64,000 nucleotides of DNA from Fibrobacterota bacterium (GTDB lineage Bacteria; Fibrobacterota; Fibrobacteria; UBA5070), in the NCBI GenBank assembly GCA_016715065.1, contig JADKBN010000029.1, positions 310,001 through 374,000 of the forward strand, given 5' to 3'. Positions 33,039 to 41,110 of this stretch are shown here, piece by piece. The stretch's first letter is position 1, and every line of letters starts with the position of its first letter. The notes under the pieces are model-generated. The model did not search any database, was not told the DNA's origin, and saw nothing but the letters and a program-made list of their open reading frames with translations. The position numbers and the translations under genes were made by a program.

Positions 33039-34500
33039 GGACGGAACCTGACGCCGCTCGGTCGGCGATCAGACCGTAGCTCTTGAGTTTCCGGTAGAGC
33101 GTGGCCGACCCGATTTTCAATTGCTCCGCAGTTTGGGTTTGGTTGCCCCCGTTGCGTTCCAGGGAGGCCAGGATGTACTCCCGCTCGACTTCTTCCAAGG
33201 ATCGCGCTTCTCCAGAGTCCAGGTGGCGAACGACAGGGGCTTGGCGAACTTCTTCCGGGAGGTCGTCGAGCTCCACCCGTTCGCCCGGTGCGAGCGCGAC
33301 GGCCCGCTCCATGGCGTTTTCCAGCTCCCGCACGTTGCCGGGCCAGGGGTAGCGCAGAAGCTGGTCGGCCACCTCGGGGGAAAGTCCGGCGATCTTGCGC
33401 TTCATGCGCAGCGCGGCATCGGAAAGAAGGATCCGGGCCAGCGGGAGGATGTCCTCGCGGCGATCGCGAAGCGACGGAACCTGGATCGCCACCACGTTCA
33501 TGCGGTAGTACAGGTCTTGACGGAAATTGCCATTAGCGACTTCCTGGGCGAGGTCGCGGTTGGTGGCCGCCACGATGCGCACATCCACGCGCCGGCTCTT
33601 GTTTTCGCCCACGCGCCGGACTTCGCGTTCCTGCAAGGCCCGCAGCAGCTTCACCTGCATGCTGGCCGGGATCTCGCCGATCTCGTCCAACAACAACGTG
33701 CCCCCGTCGGCGGCTTCGAACAGTCCGGGACGGTCGTTGGTCGCCCCGGAGAACGCCCCCTTGGCGTGCCCGAAGAGTTCGCTCTCCAACAAGGTTTCAG
33801 TGATGGCGCCGCAGTTGATCGCGATGAACGGACCTGAAGAACGCGTCGATTTCTCGTGAAGAAGCCGTGCGATCCGTTCCTTGCCGGTCCCGCTCTGGCC
33901 GGAAATCAGGACGGTGGAATCGAACTTGGCCACGCGGCCCGCCAGATCCAGGAGCTTGCGCATCGCATCGCTCTTGGCCACGATCCCCTGCGGCTCGTCG
34001 GAATCGTGCACGACTTTTGTCATGGCTTCCTGGAGCTTGAACTCCAGCCGTGCCTGTGCCTTCTGGTCGGCGAGCACCTGTTCGTAGAGCCTGCGGGTCT
34101 CCTGGTGCAGCAGGCGCACTTCCAGCATGTTGTGGACTCTCATGACCACTTCGGCGAGATCCAGCGGCTTGCTCACGAAGTCCTTCGCACCTGCTTTCAG
34201 GGCGCGCAGCTTGTGTTCAGGCCTGGCCGTGATCACCAGCACGGGCAAATAACCTTCCGATTCGATCTCGTGGAGGGCCTCCATCACCTGGAAACCATCC
34301 ATGACCGGCATTTCCATGTCCAGCAGGATCAGGTCGTAGCGATCGCGCGAATGGAGTTCGCGGACCTCGCGGGGGTCGGTGGTGAACGAGATGTTCGCGT
34401 AGCCCTCGCGCGCCAGGATCTTCTCGAGAAGACGGATATTGACTTCCTGGTCGTCGACGATCAGGATGCGGGCGGCGCGTATCCGGTCGAGGCCGATCAA
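33025..34500 (-). CDS. NtrC-type sigma-54 activator response regulator
   Basis: A 491-residue regulator with three domains. The receiver (10-125) has D16, D17, phospho-acceptor D61 and K111. The AAA+ domain (about 172-405) has Walker A GQSGTGKE (201-208), the sigma-54 contact loop GAFSGA (248-253; Ser for the usual Thr) and Walker B GGTLLLDEIGE. A Fis-type helix-turn-helix lies at the end (QTQTAEQLKIGSATLYRKLK). Its start overlaps the stop of the hybrid kinase (ATGA), so kinase and regulator form one system. It probably activates the three sigma-54 promoters at 30158, 36749 and 40178. Confidence 0.95.
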   Translation of the reverse strand: MIGLDRIRAARILIVDDQEVNIRLLEKILAREGYANISFTTDPREVRELHSRDRYDLILLDMEMPVMDGFQVMEALHEIESEGYLPVLVITARPEHKLRALKAGAKDFVSKPLDLAEVVMRVHNMLEVRLLHQETRRLYEQVLADQKAQARLEFKLQEAMTKVVHDSDEPQGIVAKSDAMRKLLDLAGRVAKFDSTVLISGQSGTGKERIARLLHEKSTRSSGPFIAINCGAITETLLESELFGHAKGAFSGATNDRPGLFEAADGGTLLLDEIGEIPASMQVKLLRALQEREVRRVGENKSRRVDVRIVAATNRDLAQEVANGNFRQDLYYRMNVVAIQVPSLRDRREDILPLARILLSDAALRMKRKIAGLSPEVADQLLRYPWPGNVRELENAMERAVALAPGERVELDDLPEEVRQAPVVRHLDSGEARSLEEVEREYILASLERNGGNQTQTAEQLKIGSATLYRKLKSYGLIADRAASGSVPTDE

Positions 34501-36638
34501 ACGGGGACTTGGACGGGGATGGCGGTGCTGGTTCCCTTGCCGACGAATTCCAGCGCGGCGTCCAGGGTGCTGTTGAATTCGGCGATCTTGATGGGCTTGG
34601 TGAGGTACAGGAAGAACCCCGCTTTCAGGCCGCGGGCGATGTCGTGGGGCATGGCGTTGGCGCTGATGGCCACGATGGGAATGTGCGACGTGGACGGATC
34701 CTGTCGCAAGATCCGCAGGGCTTCGATCCCGCTGATGTCCGGAAGGTTGATGTCCATCAGGATCAGTTCGGGTCGGTGGATCCGCGCGAGCTCGATGCCG
34801 AGGTTCCCGGTCACCGCGGTCACCAGGCGCAGTTCCGGGCGACGGGCAACGAGCTGTTCCACCAGCGAAAGGTTGGCGGGGTTGTCTTCCACGTAAAGGA
34901 GCGTGCGCACTGCGGCTTGCGGGACCAGTGGATCCGGAACCGGATCCAAATGCTCCTGCTCCTCGAGGGACCTGGCGTATTTAGGCTCCGTTCCGGTCAT
35001 GAGTTCGAACCAGAAAACGCTTCCGGTCCCCACGTCGCTCTGCACCCCGATGCGGCCCCCCATCATCTCGACCAGCTGCTTGGCCACGACCAGTCCGATC
35101 CCCGTGCCTTCCTCGCCACTGGCCTCCTGGCCCAGGCGATTGAAAGGTTGGAACAATTGCTCGATCTTCTCGCGAGGCAGACCTTCGCCCGTGTCGCGAA
35201 CCTCGATGCGGATCTCGTCGGTTTCCGTCTTGCTAAACGAAACTTCCACGACGCCTTCGTCGCGATTGTATTTGATCGCGTTTGAAAGCAGGTTCAGGAG
35301 GATCTGCTTGAGGCGGGTGCGGTCGGCGTGCACGAAGCATCGCCCCTCGAAACGGGGGAATTCCAGCTGGATGCTGCGCTTTCGCGCCAGACCTTCCACC
35401 ATCTCCCTGCATTCCAGGAACACCTCGGCCAGCGAAACGGGTTCGGGAGAAAGCGAGAATTTCCCGGACTCGATCTTGGCCAGATCCAGGATCTCGTTGA
35501 TCAGGTTCAACAAGTGCCATCCTGCTTGCAGAATCCGTCCGATGCTTTCCAGTTGGCTGGGCGTGGGCGGAGGAGATTCCGATTCCAGCAATTGCGCGAA
35601 ACCGAGAATGGCGTTCAAAGGCGAACGCAATTCGTGGCTCATGCTGGAGAGGAATTCGGACTTCGAGAGATTGGCTTTCTCCGCGACGGCCTTGGCGATC
35701 TGGAGATCGACGTTGCGTTCCTGGAGCACCTGGTCCAGCTGCTTGCTCACCGTCACGTCGCGGGCGGCGGCGAACACACCCAACAATCGACGTTCGCGAT
35801 CAAAAAAGGTCGCGGCGTTGTAGGAAACCACCGTCTCGTTGCCGTCCCAGTTGCGGGCCGTCAGCTCGTAGTTGTTGACCTTGCCCTCGGCCAGGACCAG
35901 CTTGATGCTCGCCTGGGCGCGCTCGGGATCAGTGAAGAATCCCTTGAACGGAGCGCCGATCAGTTCGTCGCGAGTGCATCCGGTGAGGGCTTCCATCTGA
36001 CGGTTGACGTCGGTGATGATGCCTTGGAGGTCGGTGGTCATGATCGCGTCGATGTTGGCCTCGATCAACGATCGCGTGTAGAATTGCTGGTCGCGCAGGC
36101 GTTGGTCGAGCTTCATGCGCTCGTCTTCCACTTGCTTGCGGGCGGTGTTGTCCGTCCCGATCAACAGGTAGCCGATGATGGCTTCGTTGGGGTCGCGCAG
36201 GGCGGTCACCGAGACCACCGCGGGGAAGCGGCTTCCGTCCTTGCGGATGTAGGTCAATTCGTAGATGTCTTCGATGCCGCGCGAGGCCTTGAACACGAGG
36301 GCTTCGAAGCCGGGTAGGATCTGTGTTCCCAGCTCCACGCTCAAGGCCTTGGCGCGCTCCACCACCTCCAACGGGTCGGAGATGTCGGCGGGGGTGATCT
36401 TGTCGATGACCTCGGCGGCGTCGTAGCCCAGCATGCGCTCGGCCCCGACGTTGAAGATCTGGATCACGCCGTGCTCATCGGTGGCAATGCTGGAGAAATT
36501 GGCGCTGTTGATGATGGCGGCACGCAGAGCGGTGGCCCGCAGGTGCACCTTCCGGCGATGCTGGAAGGAGACGGAATCTGACGGATCGAATTCCTCGCTG
36601 CTGGAGTCGTCGCAGGAGGAGGAATCGGAATTGTTCAC
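34497..36638 (-). CDS. PAS-PAS hybrid histidine kinase
   Basis: A 713-residue sensor kinase with no clear membrane segment, so probably cytoplasmic. It has a Ser/Asp/Glu-rich N-tail (1-22), PAS domains at about 40-165 and 185-300, a HisKA domain with H335 (SMSHELRSP), an ATPase domain with N453 and DTGEG (482-486), and a receiver domain with D629 (LILMDINLPD). It belongs with the NtrC-type regulator. The sensed signal is not evident. The gene begins 34 bp from candidate activator site 2, so it might be autoregulated. Confidence 0.95.
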   Translation of the reverse strand: MNNSDSSSCDDSSSEEFDPSDSVSFQHRRKVHLRATALRAAIINSANFSSIATDEHGVIQIFNVGAERMLGYDAAEVIDKITPADISDPLEVVERAKALSVELGTQILPGFEALVFKASRGIEDIYELTYIRKDGSRFPAVVSVTALRDPNEAIIGYLLIGTDNTARKQVEDERMKLDQRLRDQQFYTRSLIEANIDAIMTTDLQGIITDVNRQMEALTGCTRDELIGAPFKGFFTDPERAQASIKLVLAEGKVNNYELTARNWDGNETVVSYNAATFFDRERRLLGVFAAARDVTVSKQLDQVLQERNVDLQIAKAVAEKANLSKSEFLSSMSHELRSPLNAILGFAQLLESESPPPTPSQLESIGRILQAGWHLLNLINEILDLAKIESGKFSLSPEPVSLAEVFLECREMVEGLARKRSIQLEFPRFEGRCFVHADRTRLKQILLNLLSNAIKYNRDEGVVEVSFSKTETDEIRIEVRDTGEGLPREKIEQLFQPFNRLGQEASGEEGTGIGLVVAKQLVEMMGGRIGVQSDVGTGSVFWFELMTGTEPKYARSLEEQEHLDPVPDPLVPQAAVRTLLYVEDNPANLSLVEQLVARRPELRLVTAVTGNLGIELARIHRPELILMDINLPDISGIEALRILRQDPSTSHIPIVAISANAMPHDIARGLKAGFFLYLTKPIKIAEFNSTLDAALEFVGKGTSTAIPVQVPV

Positions 36639-36673
36639 GGAATGGCTCGTTTCCAGAATGAAGGACCGCTGCC

Positions 36674-36684
36674 ATCGATTTGAT
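36674..36684. promoter_or_regulatory. candidate activator site 2, ATCGA-T-TTGAT
   Basis: A near-palindrome (one mismatch) within CCATC-N5-GATGG (36672-36686), centred 70 bp upstream of sigma-54 promoter 2. The spacing is the same as site 3 to promoter 3. It lies in the divergent gap beside the kinase gene. Confidence 0.6.
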
Positions 36685-36748
36685 GGTCCAACCTAGTCCC
36701 CCCCACCGACAAAAAACGAATTCAGTCGCAAACGCCTGGAATAAGCCG

Positions 36749-36763
36749 TGGCACGGCCGTTGC
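36749..36763 (+). promoter_or_regulatory. sigma-54 promoter 2 (TGGCACGGCCGTTGC)
   Basis: A full -24/-12 match with 10 bases between GG and GC. Transcription should begin near 36775 and cover the small acidic protein, the second DUF3309-like protein and the P-type ATPase. Confidence 0.85.
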
Positions 36764-36867
36764 GTTAGGTAATGGCATGACGAGGTGACCTGCCTGCCCG
36801 ATGTCCTTGTGGACCTTGGCAGCAACTCCCGGCTCGATCGCGAAATTTCACCGAGAGGCTGCATCCC

Positions 36868-37077
36868 ATGAACTACCAGATGATCGAAGATCGCCATTCC
36901 GGCGGTTGCTACGGCGAAGAAGACGAATCCATCCAGTGCCCCACCGAAGGGACGGAGGACTCCGAGGATGAGCTGTTCCTCGATGGATCCTGCGGATTGC
37001 GCGGGGCCAGATCGCGACTTTCCACCGGCGGGCATTCCCGGTCCGGTTCCGACGAGATGGAGGAACTATGCTGGTGA
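36868..37077 (+). CDS. small acidic hypothetical protein, 69 aa
   Basis: A protein rich in Glu, Asp, Ser and Gly (EEDESIQCPTEGTEDSEDEL) with three cysteines and no membrane segment. The ATG at 36868 has GAGAGG about 9 bases upstream, and its end overlaps the start of the DUF3309-like gene by 10 bases. Position at the head of a sigma-54 transcript supports reality, but no family is recognised and the composition is low-complexity. Confidence 0.45.
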   Translation: MNYQMIEDRHSGGCYGEEDESIQCPTEGTEDSEDELFLDGSCGLRGARSRLSTGGHSRSGSDEMEELCW

Positions 37078-37226
37078 TGGTCTTGGTGCTGGTGCTGTTT
37101 TTGATGGCGCTGGGCGGCGGCGGTTGGAGATACGGCAGATACGGCTGGAAGAGCATGTCGCCGTTGGCATTGGTGTTGGTGGTGCTGGCGATCCTGTATT
37201 TCGCCGGCTACCTGGGCGTGCGATGA
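37068..37226 (+). CDS. 52-aa membrane mini-protein, DUF3309-like (copy 2)
   Basis: A paralogue of the protein at 31233. Two hydrophobic segments flank ALGGGGWRYGRYGW and SMSP, and both proteins end YF-G-L--R. GGAGG lies just before the ATG (GATGGAGGAACT). The stop overlaps the P-type ATPase start (ATGA), so the mini-protein is translationally coupled to the pump. By analogy with regulatory micropeptides of P-type ATPases it could modulate the pump; this is inference. Confidence 0.72.
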   Translation: MLVMVLVLVLFLMALGGGGWRYGRYGWKSMSPLALVLVVLAILYFAGYLGVR

Positions 37227-40090
37227 CACCGCCCGATGGCGATGCGATCGCAGCCTACCGACTCTCCCCCGAGGCCTGCGCGGCCAACTTGGACACCGAT
37301 CCGGGGCGCGGGCTGACCGCTGACGAAGCCCGTTCCAGACTCGAAAGAGACGGTCGCAACGAGCTGGACCGGGAGCCGTCGACTCCGGCGTGGAGATTGT
37401 TCTTGGAGCAGTTCCGGAGCGTTCTGGTGCTGCTTTTGGTGGCGGCCGCGACCATCTCCCTGGTGCTTTGGCTGATCGAGCGGGGATCGGCGCTTCCCTA
37501 CGACTCCATGGCGATTTTCGCGGTGGTGCTGCTCAACGCGACCATCGGTTTCATGCAGCAGAAGCGTTCGCAGTCGGCGGTGGAAGCCTTGCAGAAAATG
37601 TCTTCGGCTCGCGCCCGCGTGATCCGTGACGGAAATCGGCAGATGGTGGATGCAGCGGATATCGTGACCGGCGACCTGTTGGCCATCGAGGAAGGTGATT
37701 CCATCTCCGCCGACGCCCGCGTGGTGGAGTCCACGGAGCTTCGCGTCGCCGAAGCCGCCCTCACTGGCGAAAGCGCTCCGGTTTCCAAGCGGATACCGGC
37801 CTTGGAGCTGGAAGTGGGATTGGGGGACCGGGTCAACATGGTGTTCTGCGGGACCGCGGCCAGTTCCGGTCGCGGCCTGGCGATCGTCGTTGCCACCGGG
37901 ATGCGCACGGAGATGGGCAACATCGCCGGGATGCTGGCGCGCACACCGCACGAATCGACCCCGCTGGAGATCGAGCTGGGCCGGATCGGCAAGGTTCTCG
38001 CGATCCTGGTGGCGGTGATCGCCCTGGGCATGATCGCCACCATCGTGGTGGCCGATCATGTGCAGGGGTGGTCTTCGCTGTTCGAAGTGTTCATGCTGGG
38101 AGTCGCTCTGGCGGTGGCGGCCGTGCCGGAGGGGCTTCCCGCGTTGGTGACAGCGGTATTGGCGTTGGGCGTGCAGCGGATGGCCAAGCGCAATGCCATC
38201 GTGCGCCACCTTGCCGCGGTGGAAACACTTGGGTCGGCCAACGTGATCGCTTCCGACAAAACGGGAACGCTCACGAAAAACGAGATGACCGTGCGCACCG
38301 TGGTGGTCGCCAGCGGAAGAGTGGAATTCGGTGGCACCGGCTACGCTCCGGCGGGCGAGGTCATGGTGGCGGCCGCGCCGGGCCTGGCGGTGAAGGGAGT
38401 GGTGGAAGGCCCCTTGCAGGAGGAGCTGGGGAGCGCGCTGGTCGCGGCCGATCGCTCCAGCAACGCATTGGTGACAGAGATCGACGGGCACTGGACGGTG
38501 CAGGGCGATCCCACCGAGGGAGCCCTGGTGGTGGCCGCCCGCAAGACCGGGCTCGCCACGGTGGATATGGACAACCAGTTCGCACGCCAGGGAGAGATTC
38601 CCTTCTCTTCCGAGCGCAGGATGATGAGCACGATCCACAACGATCCGGAAAAAACCGAACGTCTGTGGGTCTTCGCCAAGGGCGCCCCGGATAGCCTGTT
38701 GGAGCGCTGCGAGACCGAACTGGTGGGAGACTACGACCGCCCTCTGACCCCCGAGCGCCGCAAGGAGATCCTTTCTGAAAACGACAATCTCGCCGGGCAG
38801 GCCCTGCGCACGCTGGCGGTGGCTCGACGCAGTGTTTTGAAAGACGGTCATCAGCCCGAGCGACCCGATCCCGCCTTGGAAAACGCCATGGTGTTTTTGG
38901 GGTTGGTGGGAATGATCGATCCGCCGCGCAAGGAAGCCAAGGACGCGGTGGCCCGCACCAAAAGCGCCGGCATCCGTCCCATCATGATCACGGGCGACCA
39001 CCCATTGACGGCTTCCGTCATCGCCGCCGAACTGGGGATCGCCTCGGATGGCGGGGTTGTCACGGGAGCCGAACTGGCCGTCCAAACCGACGAGCAATTG
39101 GATCGGACCGTGGCGAAGATCTCGGTCTACGCCCGGGTGGACCCCGGACAAAAACTGCGCATCGTCCAGGCCCTGCGCAAATCGGGAGCGGTCGTGGCCA
39201 TGACCGGCGACGGCGTCAACGACGCCCCTGCCCTGAAAGCCGCCGACATCGGGGTGGCCATGGGGTTGGCGGGAACCGACGTGTCGCGGGAGGCGGCCGA
39301 CGTGGTCCTGGTGGACGACAACTACGCCACCATCGTGGCCGCCGTCGAGGAGGGGAGGGCGATCTTCGCCAACATCCGCAAGTTCCTGCGCTACCTGTTG
39401 TCTTCCAACATCGGCGAAGTGATGACCATGTTCTTCGGGGTGGTGTTCACCGCGAGGCTGGGCTTGCAAGAAGGCGGATTGGCGCTTGTGCTTCCCTTGC
39501 TTGCCACCCAGATCCTTTGGGTCAATCTGGTCACCGACAGCGCGCCCGCCCTCGCGTTGGGCGTGGATCCACCGGATGACGACCTGATGGACCGGCCGCC
39601 GCGCCCGCGCGGGGAGGGTGTCGTGACCTGGCACATGTGGACAGGAATCGTCATGGCGGGAGCCGTGGTCGCCACGGGAACCCTGCTGGTGCTGGATGCG
39701 TCGCTGCCCGGCGGAATGATCGAAGGCACCGGCGACATGCGTTACGGCAGGACCATGGCGTTCACCACCTTGGTGTTGTTCCAGTTGTTCAACTGCTTCC
39801 AGTCTCGTTCGGATACGGCCAGCGTGTTCCATGGCCTTTTCCGAAACGGTTGGCTGTGGGGTGCGGTGGGGCTTTCCCTGGCCCTCCAGGTGGCCGTGGT
39901 GCACGTGCCCATGTTGCAGCGGGGGTTCTCCACCACCGCCTTGACCCTGAACGATTGGTTGCTGTGCGCGGCTGTGGCCAGCTCCATCCTCTGGGCTGGT
40001 GAGGCGGTCAAGCTCGTGTTGCGGATGGCAAAGGGCGTGCGAAACGCGAACAAAATTCCGGCCATGGTCGACCTGAGGCCATCGAAATGA
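37223..40090 (+). CDS. Ca2+-transporting-type P-type ATPase (P2A)
   Basis: A 955-residue ion pump. It has an N-terminal cation-ATPase domain (YRLSPEACAANLDTDPGRGL), the actuator motif TGES (181-184), the M4 motif VPEGLP (301-306), phosphorylation site D345 in DKTGTLT, and the hinge TGDGVNDAPALKAADIGVAMG. About ten membrane helices include NLVTDSAPALALG, whose Asn/Asp are ion ligands in SERCA-type pumps. Calcium export is likely; Mn or Na/K use cannot be excluded. The start ATG 37223 overlaps the mini-protein stop. The longer reading from 36968 is a shadow. Confidence 0.93.
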   Translation: MTPPDGDAIAAYRLSPEACAANLDTDPGRGLTADEARSRLERDGRNELDREPSTPAWRLFLEQFRSVLVLLLVAAATISLVLWLIERGSALPYDSMAIFAVVLLNATIGFMQQKRSQSAVEALQKMSSARARVIRDGNRQMVDAADIVTGDLLAIEEGDSISADARVVESTELRVAEAALTGESAPVSKRIPALELEVGLGDRVNMVFCGTAASSGRGLAIVVATGMRTEMGNIAGMLARTPHESTPLEIELGRIGKVLAILVAVIALGMIATIVVADHVQGWSSLFEVFMLGVALAVAAVPEGLPALVTAVLALGVQRMAKRNAIVRHLAAVETLGSANVIASDKTGTLTKNEMTVRTVVVASGRVEFGGTGYAPAGEVMVAAAPGLAVKGVVEGPLQEELGSALVAADRSSNALVTEIDGHWTVQGDPTEGALVVAARKTGLATVDMDNQFARQGEIPFSSERRMMSTIHNDPEKTERLWVFAKGAPDSLLERCETELVGDYDRPLTPERRKEILSENDNLAGQALRTLAVARRSVLKDGHQPERPDPALENAMVFLGLVGMIDPPRKEAKDAVARTKSAGIRPIMITGDHPLTASVIAAELGIASDGGVVTGAELAVQTDEQLDRTVAKISVYARVDPGQKLRIVQALRKSGAVVAMTGDGVNDAPALKAADIGVAMGLAGTDVSREAADVVLVDDNYATIVAAVEEGRAIFANIRKFLRYLLSSNIGEVMTMFFGVVFTARLGLQEGGLALVLPLLATQILWVNLVTDSAPALALGVDPPDDDLMDRPPRPRGEGVVTWHMWTGIVMAGAVVATGTLLVLDASLPGGMIEGTGDMRYGRTMAFTTLVLFQLFNCFQSRSDTASVFHGLFRNGWLWGAVGLSLALQVAVVHVPMLQRGFSTTALTLNDWLLCAAVASSILWAGEAVKLVLRMAKGVRNANKIPAMVDLRPSK

Positions 40091-40102
40091 CTCAAGCCAT
40101 CC

Positions 40103-40113
40103 ATCAATTTGAT
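40103..40113. promoter_or_regulatory. candidate activator site 3, ATCAA-T-TTGAT
   Basis: A perfect 5+1+5 palindrome preceded by CC, centred 70 bp upstream of sigma-54 promoter 3. A GATC-G-GATC palindrome follows immediately (40111-40119). It matches sites 1 and 2. Confidence 0.6.
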
Positions 40114-40177
40114 CGGATCAGGACGGAGTCAAGATCTGTCTTTGATAAAGAGACGGATCGGAGAGGCAATGGCCTGT

Positions 40178-40192
40178 TGGCACGATTGGTGC
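40178..40192 (+). promoter_or_regulatory. sigma-54 promoter 3 (TGGCACGATTGGTGC)
   Basis: The -24 element is perfect and the -12 GC is at exact spacing (GG-N10-GC), with GTGC in place of TTGC. Transcription should start near 40203, about 33 bases before the PRC-barrel gene. Confidence 0.8.
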
Positions 40193-40235
40193 AAAAGCTC
40201 ACGTGTGTCTCCCCTGCGAGACCGGAGGATGAATC

Positions 40236-40997
40236 ATGTTGAGAAGCCTGAAGAACCTTGAAGAATACAAGGTGACCGCGAGCGATGGCGACATCGGCAA
40301 GGTCAGCGGATTCTATTTCGACGACCGCCACTGGACCATCCGGTACCTGGTGGTGGACGCCGGCGGTTTCTGGGACGGTCCCGAGCGAGTCCTCATTTCA
40401 CCGATCGCGTTTCGGGAAGCGGACTGGGACACCAAGCGGTTCCACCTGTCGCTCACCCGTGAAAAGGTGAAGAACAGCCCGGGCATCCACAAGGACGTGC
40501 CCCTTTCGCGCCAGTACGAACAGAACTACTCCAAGTACTACAACTGGCCGTACTACTGGGGATTCGGCGGTATCTGGGGCGAATGGAGCACACCGGGAAT
40601 CCTCGCCGAAAACACCTGGTCCGAACCCGCCGAGGAGTTGGTGGACGACAACCCCCATCTTCGCCTGGCCGAGGATGTCATCGGCTGCTCGGTCGAGGGC
40701 ACCGACAAGGAGATCGGCCATATCCAGGATTTCATCGTCGACGACACGAATTGGACCATCCGCTACGTGGTGGTCAATACCCGCCACTGGTGGTCGGGCA
40801 AAAGCGTGATCCTCTCGCCGCACTGGATTTCCAGGATCAGCGGCAAGGAAGACAAGGTCGAGGTGAACGTCTCCCGCGAGGTTGTCAGGAATTGTCCCGA
40901 ATGGTCTCCGGACCAACCCGTCAATCGCCAGTACGAGACGCGTCTGTTCGACTACTACGGCAGACCCTCCTATTGGCGCGACGACAAGAAGTCATAG
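40236..40997 (+). CDS. double PRC-barrel domain protein
   Basis: A 253-residue soluble protein with two PRC-barrel repeats: GDIGKVSGFYFDDRHWTIRYLVV (about 18-40) and KEIGHIQDFIVDDTNWTIRYVVV (about 163-185). They are joined by an aromatic-rich linker (YYNWPYYWGFGGIWGEW). PRC-barrel proteins of this type occur beside BON-domain and stress genes; their molecular role is uncertain. GGAGGATGA precedes the ATG. It lies directly after sigma-54 promoter 3 and upstream of the OmpA gene. Confidence 0.88.
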   Translation: MLRSLKNLEEYKVTASDGDIGKVSGFYFDDRHWTIRYLVVDAGGFWDGPERVLISPIAFREADWDTKRFHLSLTREKVKNSPGIHKDVPLSRQYEQNYSKYYNWPYYWGFGGIWGEWSTPGILAENTWSEPAEELVDDNPHLRLAEDVIGCSVEGTDKEIGHIQDFIVDDTNWTIRYVVVNTRHWWSGKSVILSPHWISRISGKEDKVEVNVSREVVRNCPEWSPDQPVNRQYETRLFDYYGRPSYWRDDKKS

Positions 40998-41015
40998 ACT
41001 CCGCATGCCAAAGTC

Positions 41016-41048
41016 GGATCGTTTGACGAAAAGCGTCAACGACGATCC
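41016..41048 (+). promoter_or_regulatory. strong intercistronic hairpin without T-run
   Basis: GGATCGT-TTGACG (41016-41028) pairs with CGTCAA-CG-ACGATCC (41034-41048) around a short loop. It lies 19 bases past the PRC-barrel stop and 62 bases before the OmpA start. With no T-run it is more likely an mRNA-stability or processing element than a terminator. Confidence 0.45.
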
Positions 41049-41110
41049 GCACCCATCGCACGGGACGGCCCATGGCACGTCCCTCCAAAAACCCAACAAC
41101 GGAAGAAACA

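Noticed and set aside
37208..39904. 898-residue minus-strand open frame over the P-type ATPase
   Set aside because: It is antisense to a canonical ATPase and is dominated by His, Arg, Gln and Gly without motifs.
41093..41108. sigma-54-like TGGCACG before the OmpA gene
   Set aside because: The -12 GC is missing at the required spacing and the element lies almost on the start codon.
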